A DNA stretch of 64,000 nucleotides, taken from contig OX393550.1 in NCBI GenBank assembly GCA_947650365.1, positions 70,739,978-70,803,977 of the forward strand, in the 5' to 3' direction. The notes below the pieces were generated by a model. It saw nothing but the letters and a program-made list of their open reading frames with translations, made no database searches and was not told the origin of the DNA. Positions within the stretch are counted from its first letter, which is position 1; each line of letters opens with the position of its first letter. Positions 1-60,340 of this stretch are shown one piece after another. Source of the DNA: Chamaelirium japonicum (lineage: Eukaryota; Streptophyta; Magnoliopsida; Liliales; Melanthiaceae). The translations under genes were made by a program, and so were the position numbers.

Positions 1-473
1 ACATTATCTAAAGTGTATTTTAATTTACCTATAGCGTCTACAGTAACTCACTGAGCGTAAGGTGCGGTGAGGTGCGTCTGCGATTGGGCATTTAGAGGTG
101 CACGTTGTACTTAGCACGATGCATCATCGCGAGTCGGTTAATACCCGTTGGGCCTAAAAGGTGCTTGGAGCACCTGTTGGGCTTGGCGGTTTAGGCCTAG
201 CATTTGGACCAAGGGGTGCGTCCTGTCACCCACTGACCTGCGAACCTGTGCATCCCGTGGTCAAACTAGGGGTGCCTCGACCCCAATAAATTCAAGCCCA
301 TAGCTGCCCTGTAATGTACTCCGAATTCTCCTTTGAATTCTCTGTTTCTTCTTTGTGAGCATTGGTCGTTAGCTCGTGGGGAGATGGGGAGGCCTTCTAT
401 GGAGGAAAGACCCCATCCCTGCAGTGTGGATGGGGATGGCTGAGCTCCTAGACGAAGGATATGGACCTGAGCT
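1..473. other. No recognised feature
   Basis: GC-moderate sequence with no convincing reading frame, repeat boundary or splice-bounded exon on either strand. The last 150 bases may hold decayed 5' sequence of the NLR remnant that follows, but the translation is too broken to support this. Confidence 0.4.
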
Positions 474-857
474 ATGGCACTGATGGTCGAAGAAACAGCA
501 TAATCTTACTTAGAGGAGCTAGCACAGAGGTCGATAATTCAAGCCATCACAAGAAAAGACCGCGACGTTTCGAGATTACGTCTCCATGATCTGTGCATAA
601 GAGAGAAGCTAGACAAGATGAATTTCTCAACGTCTTAACAGCAAGATCAGGATGTGGAATGTGAGGCCATACCCCAGCTGCATTGGCTCTCGGTTCGAAA
701 TTGTTCGAGGCTGACAATGGTCGCAGAAGGATTGCAGCATGTGAGCTCCCTCCTCAGTTTATAGGTACAGGAAGAATTCAGAGGCAGGCTTCAACGGGAT
801 GCGGGGGAGTACTGGTACAAGGTCCGACACGTGCCCACCGTCGCCGTCAGTTTTTAA
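474..857 (+). pseudogene. NLR (CC-NB-ARC-LRR type) resistance gene remnant
   Basis: A decayed piece of a plant immune receptor. Reading from 474 gives a stretch with SYLEELAQRS and RLRLHDLCIRE, which resembles the winged-helix end of the NB-ARC domain of RPP13/RPM1-type NLRs (usual forms YLEELIQRS and RIHDLLRE). About 30 codons later comes one leucine-rich repeat (LHWLSVRNCSRLTMV, EGLQHVSSL) and then the typical NLR tail EYWYKVRHVPTV followed by a stop at 855-857. The frame holds in-frame stops at 501-503, after STS and after LLSL. Nearly all of the LRR domain is missing, so a large internal deletion is likely. It lies downstream of the last SBE3 exon found and is antisense to it. The domain call rests on motif recognition only. 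Confidence 0.6.
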
Positions 858-2534
858 AAGCTCCTTCCATCTACAGGTCTACATCCACAGGTATGGCCAG
901 GGAGATCAATGTTCTTCATTTCGTTCATTCAATGTTTCCCTTCCCAGCGGAAGATACCATCAACACTGATCTTACGACAACGATCATTAGCTGGATCTAT
1001 TTCTAATTTCTTTGATGCCCTTGTCGTCGCCACAGATTAAAATGGTACCTCAACGGCATCGGGCTGGTCATCTGAAGCCCAACATAGAATTCATATCATC
1101 TCTGAAACAACCACCACCATTGGATATCTCTGATTTATATGGAAAATGCCATCCAGACCGCTCATGGGTCCTACTGCTTGAGGTATCATAGCATTCACTC
1201 CCTTAAAATCCGTGTCAATCTGTATACCTGCCACGACCAGAGATAACAGTTGGCAAGAATCGACAATGTATTGGAATGAACCTTTCGTATGAATTAGAGA
1301 ACTTTGTCAACATCGATCAATACTGCATATACCTGAGCACTTCTACGAGGCAGTGTTACCTCCAAGGAGTTTCGGTAACCGTCGGCCCTAAAGAGCAACA
1401 ATATACAACATGGGCTATCAGAGACGAGACTGTAATTAAGATGATAAAGAAATGGAGTGAGATTTTAGCACCTTTTGGTGCTGGTCTTTTGGAGATATTG
1501 ATCATCCTTGAGATCTCCACGGCCTCCGTAGCTGATTTCATCAGTGTTCAGTATGACCTGTGCCCGAAGAAAGCCATTTAGTTTAAGATAAGCTGGTTAC
1601 TTTTCAGTTGAACCATCCTAAGGCAACCATAATGAAAAATTCCAACCCCATTTTCCAGTGTCCAGAAGAGAATAAATTTATTCTCACTGGTGTGTTAGAA
1701 TATTGATAAATTTCTTCGAGGATAATATGTAGGTGACATAAATCCCTCAACATCTTTGGTAGTGTCATGGAGATTGCAATGTAACATCTACATTGGAAAA
1801 AGAATATAATAAGTAATCGGCCAAAATCATAGCCTACTATACAAATCCAATTCTTTTCATATCGTTCATGCGTAGCACTGGCAGTCCACTCAACCTCTCC
1901 ATATCCCTCATTACAACTTCCATCCAAGTTGGCATAGGTCTATCCTTCCTCAATTTTTAAACCCTTCTAGATCCTAGCCACTATTTATTTATTACTTTGT
2001 TTTTGGAGACCCTCTTTATTGGTGCTTTGGATTTTTTATGATAATGCTCATACCATCTCGATCGATTCTTGACCACTTGCTTAATTGGTGCAACTCCTCT
2101 ACGAAAATGAGCCTACGACTAAGATTAAACAGATCCAGTGTAATCCACCATAGAAATCAATCATAATCAAAACCAGAAGACGAGATATTACGAGATTTAC
2201 AATATGACAAGCCACTGAGAAACAATTTTGTAGAGTGAACACAAGATTTTATGTGGAAAACTCTCTAATTTGAGAGAGGAAAACCACGGACAGGTAGAGG
2301 GCGATTTATTATTCAGCAAGGAGTAACAAGAACGCTTCCACACACATACACACATTTAAGTGTTCATAATTAAACATGTACAGGCGACAAAGTTCTATTT
2401 TTGTAAAAAAGAGATGATTGACATCGATGTTATAGAGGAATATCATACATATGCAAAGAGAAACATACACTCAATGCATTTGAATAAAGAAAAACTGAAA
2501 GACAAGACAAAAATGAAACGTATAAGCAACTTAC
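858..2534. other. Unclassified intron or downstream sequence
   Basis: Short open frames occur on both strands but none matches a family I recognise and none is flanked by convincing splice sites. The final coding exon of the branching-enzyme gene was searched for here, using the expected YGG-containing C-terminal block, and was not found. The stretch around 2220-2350 (a conserved-looking GAGAGTTTTCC block on the minus strand) looks like LTR retrotransposon debris but has no visible ends. Confidence 0.4.
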
Positions 2535-52713
<50,179 letters not shown>

Positions 52714-53685
52714 CTGTCAAAAGGAATCAAAATACAGGAATAACAATCACAAGCAAACACAACACAAAATATTAGAGAGATGTTGAAGTTGTCCTGACAA
52801 TTACTTGAAACAAATTGGTGCACGTTGTCAAATAATTCTAAAAGTGCTAAGATAGGAACAGAAGTAAACAAGACCATAGCGCATGTTATCATGATGAACA
52901 AGCATGTATTTATCAAATTGTTAGTTTATTCATAATACATTGAAATGCATCTTGTTCTTGTAGTGGACACATTGCGAAGATAAAAAACAGAAGTAAAAAA
53001 AAAAACATATGCACATGTTATCATGATGAACAAGCATGAATTTATCAAATTCGTAGTTTAATCTTATCGTGTTCTTGTAGTGGAGACCTAAGGGAAGTCA
53101 AATTGCTAAAAGAGTTGCACATTGAAGAGTACACAATACACTACAATATAGAAACTAGTTGAGATATCAAAGTAATAGCAAGTGATACGACCCGGTTGTC
53201 TATATTATACGCTCTCATTATATAACAAGAGAAGCGGTAACAGTTTAGAACAATGTGCACAAAATATAAGTATAAATAGAGCATATGATAAAATAAAGAA
53301 ACATATACATTGGAATTTACAAATTACAAGTAAGATTAAAGCTGAGGTAGTATTTCATTCTTGACAAGCACTACTTATAATCCAACTAGGAAGAGACATC
53401 ACTAACACTTGTAACAAGGATCAGACTGGCATATGACACCCGAATTTAGATACTATGTCTCACACCCTTAACTTAGTTGGAGAATAATGAAAAAATATGT
53501 GACACCTCATGGCAATAACAAATTTCATAGATGCTAGAACATGTTGCAAGCAGGGTTTGAACCTATACCATATATGAGGTATTGGAGTCTATTTTTGTAA
53601 TTTGTACTAATTATTCACCTACAAGAGATAGTTGAACGCATTATCATCTCTAGATACACCTTCCCGATCTTTTTAGAGGAACCAT
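52714..53685. repeat. Intron with a diverged duplication
   Basis: CATGTTATCATGATGAACAA and TTCTTGTAGTGGA occur in the same order at 52856-52970 and 52989-53085, a local duplication with a period of about 135 bp and several indels, beginning within the sequence just 5' of the exon (52856) . The remainder shows nothing recognised. Confidence 0.7.
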
Positions 53686-53699
53686 GATTACTGCTAGTT
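53686..53699. repeat. LINE target site duplication, copy 1
   Basis: GATTACTGCTAGTT, identical to 59531-59544. It lies next to the short poly(A) tail of the minus-strand LINE. Confidence 0.95.
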
Positions 53700-53800
53700 T
53701 TTTTGAGAAATCCCTCTCAGTGGATGAGGGGGGGTTCGGCCTAGACCCCTACCGGTTCATTAAAAACAAGGTTCGGTTACAAAAGAAGAAAGAAACACAA

Positions 53801-54490
53801 TCAAAAAAGATTACAGATAATATTATCTAATTGCTGGAGTTCCTTCCCTTGAAGGGCCACCTTCCACTGGATCAGCCTCCTCTTAGCCAAACTGCTGACC
53901 ACATCTGCATCCGAGCTCTTCTGTCTGAAGATTCTGGACTTACGCTCCATCCATATACTCCAGCACACGGCCATGACCACTAAGTCCCAGCTATGCCGAA
54001 GGCGTCTCTTGACGCGCTTCTCCCTCCAGACTGTCCATAAGGAAAACACCGAACCGGGCGCACCTCTAATCTTCAGGCCATTCCTCAGAGGGTCCCAAAT
54101 TCTCCGAACAAAAGGGCAATGCAGAAACAGGTGATTAACATCCTCTCTGCCATTACCGCAAAGGACACAGTCAGCATCTGAAACCCTCTGATTGCCCCGG
54201 CGAAGTAAGTTAGTCTTCGTCAAAAGTTTTTTCTTCACCATCAGCCACATAAAGATACGTATCTTCAGTGGGGCTTTGGTCTTCCACAGTGCTCCAACAA
54301 CTGGGCACACCACCCCTCCTTTGTTGATGAAGTTGTAGAAAGACTTCGTAGAAAAATGTCCTGAGGCTGCCAGTCGCCAAGAGGCTTCATCTTCTGCATC
54401 ATCTAGAGAAATGAGATGAAGCAGATCCATCAGCTCGCGGATTTGGAATTGGAGAAAAACCGGAACAACTCTACGGAATTTTACTCCCAA
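53801..54490 (-). CDS. LINE ORF2 C-terminal part (zf-RVT), out of frame with the rest
   Basis: Continues ORF2 after a one-base frame change near 54482-54490: the upstream frame ends DNITTWE-stop while this frame continues GVKFRRVVP, the normal follow-on in this family. It encodes HFSTKSFYNFI, APLKIRIFMWL and the zinc-binding CVLCGNGREDVNHLFLHC typical of the zf-RVT domain of plant LINEs, ending at DNIICNLF. The change is consistent with loss of one G from a short G run and would remove the zf-RVT domain from the ORF2 protein. Confidence 0.9.
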   Translation of the reverse strand: MGVKFRRVVPVFLQFQIRELMDLLHLISLDDAEDEASWRLAASGHFSTKSFYNFINKGGVVCPVVGALWKTKAPLKIRIFMWLMVKKKLLTKTNLLRRGNQRVSDADCVLCGNGREDVNHLFLHCPFVRRIWDPLRNGLKIRGAPGSVFSLWTVWREKRVKRRLRHSWDLVVMAVCWSIWMERKSRIFRQKSSDADVVSSLAKRRLIQWKVALQGKELQQLDNIICNLF

Positions 54491-57447
54491 GTGGTGATGT
54501 TATCAGCAACTAGACATTGAGAACGAACCGTCGCCTTCTTATCCCAAGCTAGTTCATAGAGGTCCGGATACCAGTCTTTAAGTTGGCCCTCCACCAGCCA
54601 TCGATCCTCCCAGAAGTTAATAGATTTCCCATTTCTCACTCGCAGCTGGGTTCCGCACTTATAGATATGACCTATCTTCTGGATTCCTTTCCAAAAAGGC
54701 GAAATCTTCCCAGAATTTCTGCTCCGGACCTGCATCGGCTTGAATCTCTTAAAGTATCTTCCTCGAATCACCGAACTCCAGTGGTCTCCTTGGTCATTCT
54801 GAAGTCGCCACCACCATTTACCAAGAAGTGCTCTGTTGTGGTCCGCAAGATTGATGACTCCCAATCCTCCTTCTTTCGATTTACAGACCACTCCCCACTT
54901 AGCCAGGTGATAAGCCTTAACGTTAGTGTCCGCCCCTCTCCAAAGAAAGTTACTTCTGATCGAGTCAATCTTCGAGATGACCCATTTAGGCATAAGATAA
55001 AAGGAGAGATGGTAAGACGGAATCATAGTGAGGACAGCATTGATAAGCGTCAAACGACCGCCCAGAGATAGGTTTCTGCCTTTCCACCCTGCTAACCGAA
55101 TATCCACCTTCTCGATGACCTTGTACCAGTCGCTCTTCTTAATTCGGCTATCGTTCAGCGGCAGACCCAAATATTTTGTTGGCAGGGAGTCTCTTCGGCA
55201 ATTCAACACAGCAGCGAGAGAAGTTGCAAGCTGCTCATTAACTCCAATATGGAATAAAGATGTCTTCGAGAAGTTCACCTTCAGCCCCGAAACCGCCTCT
55301 AAGGAATAAAGGAGGATCTTCAGCAGACAGATCTGCTCTCTCTTCGCCGCACAAAAAATGATAGTATCATCCGCAAAGTGAAGATTAGCTATTCTCCAGC
55401 TAGGATCCCCAACACCAGTTATCAGACCTCTGTTCTCTGCTCTCCTCAACATGGCATCAAAAAAGTCCATAGCAAGGATGAAAAGAAATGGCGAGAGCGG
55501 ACAGCCCTGTTTAACTCCCCTACCTGTCTTAAATTGCTTGCCGGGTTGACCGTTCACTAAGCAGGCTAAGGTGGAAGTGGAGAAGCAGCTCCATATCCAA
55601 CGAATCCAGTTATCCGAGAATCCTTTAGCTCTGAGGGTCTTCAAGATAAAGCTCCAGTTCAGCCGGTCAAAAGCTTTCTCGAAGTCAATCTTCACAATTA
55701 TGCCTTCTTCTTTACGCTCCTTGATATGGTAGATAAGTTCTTGAGCCGTAGCTACACTGTCTAGGATCAGCCTACCCTTAATGAAAGCTGTCTGGTTCTT
55801 ACTAACAATATCATTCATCTTGCTCGTCATACGATTGGCAAGGATCTTAGTGATAATCTTGTAGATGCAGTTAGCAAGACTGATGGGTCTGTAGTCGTTG
55901 ATAGTCTCGGCACCAGTCTTCTTCGGGATCAAAATAATCCAGGCATAGTTTAAACTGTGTAACGAGATTCTGTGATGAAAGAAATCCAAAAGGAGCTGAC
56001 ACAGGTCGTCTTTGATAATGTCCCAGAACTGTTGATAGAACAGTATGGGAAGGCCATCCGGACCAGGAGCCCCCTCTGCCTTCATGCCGAAAACCGCCTG
56101 CTTAAACTCTTCAGCCGAGAAGGGTCTGTCCAAGTCTTCCGCGTCCTCCAACTTGAGAATGTCAAGCCTTTCCCAATCTATATCATAGCGATCAATCCCG
56201 TTCCTCGCGAAGTACTTCTGGAAGTGTTGAGAAACGCTGTTCGCAATGCCTTCCTGAGTCGTCTGGATACCGTGCCCATCCCTCAACGAAAGGATCGCGT
56301 TCCTGCGCCTGGCATTATTCGCGATCTTATGGAAGTACGCTGTGTTACTATCCCCCAATTTGATCCAAGTGTCTCTCGAGCGTTGCTTCCACATCACCTC
56401 CTCTTTGATGAGCGTGACTGTAAGGTCATCTTTCCAGTTAGTGAGCTGCTGTTTTTCAGCGACCGAGAGGGGGGTAAGCTCCTCTCTGCTCTCAAGGTTA
56501 CCGATCTTAAGCAGAAGATCATTCTTGTGAGCCAAAACATTACCAAACTTAGTACGCTCCCACGCTTTGATTCTATTCTTCAGAAATTTCGTCTTCGCAT
56601 TCCAATTCCTGGCCGAATTAGAAGTGTCTCCTGCTTTCGACCACCAAACCCTGACCAGAGCTGGGAAGTCAAGTTCTTCAAGCCACATCTTCTCAAAACG
56701 GAAAATCTTGCCCTGCTTAAGATTAGCCGAATTGGAGTCAAGCAGGATGGGAGTATGATCTGAGATGAAGGCAACTAGCCCTTTCTGGGTCACCTTAGGG
56801 TAACGAGATTCGAAATCATCGGAAACAAGGAATCGGTCTAGCCTGGCAAAAGTCGGGGAATCTCTCTTATTGTTCCAGGTGTATTTTCTGTTGGTAAGAG
56901 GCAGATCCAACAAAGAGAGTTCCCGCACCACCCCTGCAAAGTCTTGTATGTCCCTCCTACTCCCTATGGCTCCACTCCGCTCATAGGAGAATCTGGTAAG
57001 GTTGAAGTCGCCTCCAATGATCCACGGGCCTGGGAGTCGCTGACGGATATCGCGCAGTTCACTCCAAAAGGCCGGTCGAAGTCCATAGTCATTAGGCCCA
57101 TAGGCATTAGTCACAACACAGAAATCCCCAGAAAGAGTAGATTTCAAGACTACCGGTAGGCAGAAGACACCCTTAAGAAGATCAATAAGCGCAAAATCAC
57201 GATCATGCCATCCAGTAAGCAAACCACCCGCAGAGCCTACAGCGTCTATCCATTCCCAATTCGTGACTCTGGACCCACCTAAGGAGCGAAGAAAACTCTG
57301 GTTCGGATTAGAACTCTTAGTTTCTTGAAGGCATAAGATGTCCAAATGTTGAGAATTAACGTAGAGGTTGACAGCTTTCCTCTTCTCTAAAGCTCCCAGC
57401 CCTCTGATGTTCCATGAAAGAACTCTCATCCCAAAACCAGAAAACAC
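54481..57447 (-). CDS. LINE ORF2: endonuclease and reverse transcriptase
   Basis: 988 codons. The apurinic-type endonuclease domain is at residues 7-235: WNIRGLG (Asn13), LQETK (Glu42), GGDFN (145-149) and SDHTPILL (229-236), all catalytic motifs present. The reverse transcriptase is at about 460-760: DYRPISLANCIYKIITKILA, KIDFEKAFDRL (Asp588), GVKQGCPLSPFLF and FADD (691-694), then YLGLPL. The likely start is Met7 or Met1; Met7 lies directly before VLSWNIRGLG, the usual N-terminus. ORF1 and ORF2 are separated by about 31 bp. Apart from the 3' frameshift the frame is open, so it was active recently. Confidence 0.96.
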   Translation of the reverse strand: MFSGFGMRVLSWNIRGLGALEKRKAVNLYVNSQHLDILCLQETKSSNPNQSFLRSLGGSRVTNWEWIDAVGSAGGLLTGWHDRDFALIDLLKGVFCLPVVLKSTLSGDFCVVTNAYGPNDYGLRPAFWSELRDIRQRLPGPWIIGGDFNLTRFSYERSGAIGSRRDIQDFAGVVRELSLLDLPLTNRKYTWNNKRDSPTFARLDRFLVSDDFESRYPKVTQKGLVAFISDHTPILLDSNSANLKQGKIFRFEKMWLEELDFPALVRVWWSKAGDTSNSARNWNAKTKFLKNRIKAWERTKFGNVLAHKNDLLLKIGNLESREELTPLSVAEKQQLTNWKDDLTVTLIKEEVMWKQRSRDTWIKLGDSNTAYFHKIANNARRRNAILSLRDGHGIQTTQEGIANSVSQHFQKYFARNGIDRYDIDWERLDILKLEDAEDLDRPFSAEEFKQAVFGMKAEGAPGPDGLPILFYQQFWDIIKDDLCQLLLDFFHHRISLHSLNYAWIILIPKKTGAETINDYRPISLANCIYKIITKILANRMTSKMNDIVSKNQTAFIKGRLILDSVATAQELIYHIKERKEEGIIVKIDFEKAFDRLNWSFILKTLRAKGFSDNWIRWIWSCFSTSTLACLVNGQPGKQFKTGRGVKQGCPLSPFLFILAMDFFDAMLRRAENRGLITGVGDPSWRIANLHFADDTIIFCAAKREQICLLKILLYSLEAVSGLKVNFSKTSLFHIGVNEQLATSLAAVLNCRRDSLPTKYLGLPLNDSRIKKSDWYKVIEKVDIRLAGWKGRNLSLGGRLTLINAVLTMIPSYHLSFYLMPKWVISKIDSIRSNFLWRGADTNVKAYHLAKWGVVCKSKEGGLGVINLADHNRALLGKWWWRLQNDQGDHWSSVIRGRYFKRFKPMQVRSRNSGKISPFWKGIQKIGHIYKCGTQLRVRNGKSINFWEDRWLVEGQLKDWYPDLYELAWDKKATVRSQCLVADNITTWE

Positions 57448-57478
57448 ACAACCGGACAGACAACAAACAGAAAAAACA

Positions 57479-59527
57479 TCAATCAGAGGGAGGGACCCTG
57501 TCCTTCTCCATCTCTCTAAGAGTTTTTACAAACAGGGCTGGATCAAAACCTTCCTTATCAACAGCAATCCCACATTCCCCTGCTAACGCTACGACCGTCT
57601 CCTGGTCCAAAAAGGTGAGAAGAGAGTGAAGCTCCACGTCCGAGCTCTTCTCCACCATTTTCTTCAGATGCATGCCCAAAAAGTTCTGTTTGCTCCTCTG
57701 GTAGGTCTTGTCAAAGGCCTTCAGAATTTGCCTCTGGCTCCTACGCACCGAGGGCTTTAGGTTCGTCTCCAAAATAGATGCCTGCTGGGGGTTCCTCTCA
57801 GTTTGATCTCCCACTCCCTGCCAATCCACATTCTGAGAAACAATAGACGGTAAAATAGGGTCAGCTGGGGAACCAAACCTGGCTTCCTGCGGTTCCGAAT
57901 TCTGGTTGAAGTCTTGGTCTAAGAGGTTAACGTTGTCGGAGGCCTCTCTTGTCTGCTCCACATTGTCAGACAGGGAGTCTAACAGATCGTCGGCAATGAC
58001 CTTAGCTTGCTCTTCCATCGCCCCAAGGGCCGAGTCATTAGCCATGTTAAAAAAATGGGAACACCCCGCTTGCCCTCCGTTGATCGAGGAGAGAAAGCCA
58101 TTCCACCCCATATTCTCTGCAACAAGAGAGTCAACAGGGTTAAGAGGTTTACCTCCTTCCTCCGGCAGCTCACGGCTCGGCAGGATGTGACTCGGGGATA
58201 GCTCGCCCGTCTGTCTCCCACTCTGGGCGTCCAGCTCTCGGAAGAGTCTCTCCCCTGTGGTTTCTGCCTCCGGCAAAGAACGGATCCGCAGCTCGTAGTA
58301 ACGATTGCCGAGCCTGCATGTGATGGAGGCCGGGATGTCATCAGGTCTGTGAGTGTTGATGGTCACTACCGCCTCTCGGAGGTCCTCCGCCTCCTCCCAG
58401 TCTTGCGCCAAGCTAAGTACTTCTCCATAGTTTTGTAGGACACCCTGGATGGACTCCCGATTCCAGGCATGACATGGAAGACCTCCGATGAAGAGCTTCA
58501 GGTTACGATAGACTCTAGAACCTATCGCCCGGTTGTCAATGGACCAAGGAAAGATCTTAACAGAGAACTCTCGCAGATTGAAGAAGTTCTGCTTCACAGC
58601 ATCCGCTAAACTGGCCTTGGAGGGGAACTCCACTAGAAACTCATCTGCTTCCAGCCTCCTCGTCTTCCACGACCATTCCGACCCCCAGGCCCTGGAGAGG
58701 CAGCTGGACAGGGAGGCCGGCGTGCCAGATCCCTGGACTACCTTACAGATACCGCACCAACGAAGGTTGTAAAGGGAGTCCAGGACCTCCTGATCAAAGT
58801 CTATGGTCTCACAAGACGAGGGAAAAATGGGAGGGGGAGCCGGAGGGGGGTAGGACGAAGAACCCCTAGCCATGTTCCTCCTGCGGGAAGGGCAACTAGC
58901 CAAGCGGTGCCCAATACCCCGGCAACCAAAACAGATGATGCCGTTCCTGCAGTTGGCCTGGATGTGCCCTCTCTCCCTGCACCTGAAGCAGAACGCCTCT
59001 CTGTTCCCCTTCTTAGAGAGGTCCCCCACCTTCACTGGACCCACAGGCTTCAATGGTGGCTCTACGGCTCGAACAAAAGATCGGATTCTGCGGGCCCAGG
59101 GATCCACTGTAGAAGGGATGGGGTAAGGAGGATTTGAATGCCTCGGAGGAATCCCAAAGGATCTGGTGACATCAGCGTAAGAGGGGCGCTGCGTCTCCCC
59201 GATGCGCCTGTCCAGTCCCACAGGGAGCTTCGAAAAGGCGCGGGATCTTCCCTCATGATGAGTATCTCCCACATAATGACCCTGGAACTGAGGAGGACGG
59301 CCGGACCAAGGAGACCTTCTCTGCCCTAGCATACCAGTCGCATCTCTCCTGAGATGTCTCGGACGATTGATGGCGCCCCCTCCAGGGGCCCCCACCTGCC
59401 AACCATCAGTCTCCCATCCTCTGGCCCTAGAACCTTGAAGGCTTGTCTCTCCCGTGCTCCTCCCAACCGCCGCCACTCGGCTCCCAGTCGCCCCTCCTCT
59501 CTGCCCTAACATCGCCCCTCCTTTCAT
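57479..59527 (-). CDS. LINE ORF1: zinc-knuckle RNA-binding protein
   Basis: 682 codons. Residues 1-175 are Gly/Arg-rich. Two CCHC knuckles follow: Cys180-Cys183-His188-Cys193 (CFRCRERGHIQANC) and Cys199-Cys202-His207-Cys212 (CFGCRGIGHRLASC). A proline-rich linker leads to a DUF4283-like region with EVLDSLYNLRW, DEFLVEFPSK and FFNLREFSVKIF (about 245-370), then an acidic tail. It is thought to bind LINE RNA. The start codon is three bases inside the element boundary, so upstream codons may be missing. It is the intact counterpart of the fragment at 3480-4729. Confidence 0.92.
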   Translation of the reverse strand: MKGGAMLGQRGGATGSRVAAVGRSTGETSLQGSRARGWETDGWQVGAPGGGAINRPRHLRRDATGMLGQRRSPWSGRPPQFQGHYVGDTHHEGRSRAFSKLPVGLDRRIGETQRPSYADVTRSFGIPPRHSNPPYPIPSTVDPWARRIRSFVRAVEPPLKPVGPVKVGDLSKKGNREAFCFRCRERGHIQANCRNGIICFGCRGIGHRLASCPSRRRNMARGSSSYPPPAPPPIFPSSCETIDFDQEVLDSLYNLRWCGICKVVQGSGTPASLSSCLSRAWGSEWSWKTRRLEADEFLVEFPSKASLADAVKQNFFNLREFSVKIFPWSIDNRAIGSRVYRNLKLFIGGLPCHAWNRESIQGVLQNYGEVLSLAQDWEEAEDLREAVVTINTHRPDDIPASITCRLGNRYYELRIRSLPEAETTGERLFRELDAQSGRQTGELSPSHILPSRELPEEGGKPLNPVDSLVAENMGWNGFLSSINGGQAGCSHFFNMANDSALGAMEEQAKVIADDLLDSLSDNVEQTREASDNVNLLDQDFNQNSEPQEARFGSPADPILPSIVSQNVDWQGVGDQTERNPQQASILETNLKPSVRRSQRQILKAFDKTYQRSKQNFLGMHLKKMVEKSSDVELHSLLTFLDQETVVALAGECGIAVDKEGFDPALFVKTLREMEKDRVPPSD

Positions 59528-59530
59528 CCT

Positions 59531-59544
59531 GATTACTGCTAGTT
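59531..59544. repeat. LINE target site duplication, copy 2
   Basis: GATTACTGCTAGTT, identical to 53686-53699, adjoining the 5' end of the LINE. Confidence 0.95.
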
Positions 59545-59882
59545 GGATATGTATCTGTAGACTATGAAGACTCTAAGAGTGGCTTGTGGAGTAGTATCAT
59601 AGAAATCATTTTATTTCATACATGGCAGATGAGGAGAGTCTAAGAATGCATACAGATGAATGAATGTGTGGGTGCAGTTTTTTGGTACATGGCACCCTAA
59701 CCAGAGTTGGCAGCTTCGCCTTAGAAGTAACAACCCGGAACTCCTCCTCCTGGACTTGGGCTAGCGGGCAGTGTTTGGTAAATTATCGAGGGTTGTCACT
59801 CCTTATGGAGATCGAGCACCCGGCAAACACCATTTGGCTTGGATTACTATTTCAAGAAGATTTGAAGCCTTTAGAATTGGTT
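59545..59882. other. Unclassified intron sequence
   Basis: A 78-codon plus-strand frame (59664-59900) is open but matches nothing I recognise and runs into the next repeat element, so it is not supported as a gene. Confidence 0.4.
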
Positions 59883-60064
59883 CAGTGTTTTAAATATTGA
59901 CGATATATAGTGACATATCGCCGATATATTGCTATATCGCCAGGCTCCGACACCAATCCAAGTTAAATTCCCCTGTTTTGGGGAAAAAGTCGACATATCG
60001 CTAATATATCGCTAATATCGTTATTTATCGCCAATTTATAACACAATATCGCCGATATATCGCC
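59883..60064. mobile_element. hAT-type element fragment with ATATCGCC word repeats
   Basis: The left end CAGTGTTTTAAATATTGACG is of the same type as the MITE at 38977. It is followed by dense ATATCGCCGATATAT, CATATCGCTAATATATCGC and TATCGCCAAT words on both sides of a unique stretch (59940-59990). No right-hand inverted end or target duplication was found, so the copy is probably truncated. Confidence 0.6.
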
Positions 60065-60340
60065 AAACCCACCATTTGTTGTTCTTGGGTGAATTTGAAG
60101 CCTCTCTTCACGGATTTGGGGTTTCTTCCAAACTTCTAAGTTGAGTTATATTTTCAAATCTTTTTATTTTAATTTCTCAAATTTCTTAAGTAGATCTTCG
60201 TGAAGAATAGAAACATGAATCACATGAAGTTTGATGTGATTCATCATGATTATCATGAAATTAATTGGGATTCATGGGTTTCATCTATTTAAACCCAATA
60301 AACCCTAATGAAATTTTAGTATGTCGTACTAAAATTTTAG
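60065..60340. other. Intron sequence before the second LINE
   Basis: AT-rich. AAATTTTAGTATGTC is duplicated at about 60313 and 60333, directly before the point where LINE homology starts. Confidence 0.5.

Larger units (their letters stand above)
53700..59530 (-). mobile_element. Plant L1-type LINE, nearly intact, 5.8 kb
   Basis: A non-LTR retrotransposon read on the minus strand: ORF1 (59527-57479), ORF2 (57447-54481 plus the shifted 54490-53801), a 3' UTR of about 95 bp and a 7-A tail. It is bounded by a perfect 14-bp target duplication, which indicates a recent insertion by target-primed reverse transcription. The element starts only three bases before the ORF1 ATG, so the 5' UTR is missing, probably through the usual 5' truncation. 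The 3' end CTGAGAGGGATTTCTC plus A tail is shared with the second LINE in this window. It sits in an intron upstream of exon 52606-52713, in the sense direction of the host gene. Confidence 0.96.

Noticed and set aside
1604-1927. Minus-strand frame with NEGYGEVEW, considered as the last branching-enzyme exon
   Set aside because: It lacks the expected YGG, basic and C-terminal motifs of the family and has no acceptor site in the right phase.
55972-56763. 263-codon plus-strand frame opposite LINE ORF2
   Set aside because: It is the antisense of the endonuclease and linker coding sequence; no family motif, and the minus frame is clearly the coding one.
59664-59900. 78-codon plus-strand frame between the LINEs
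   Set aside because: No recognisable motif, and its last codons run into the start of a repeat-word element.
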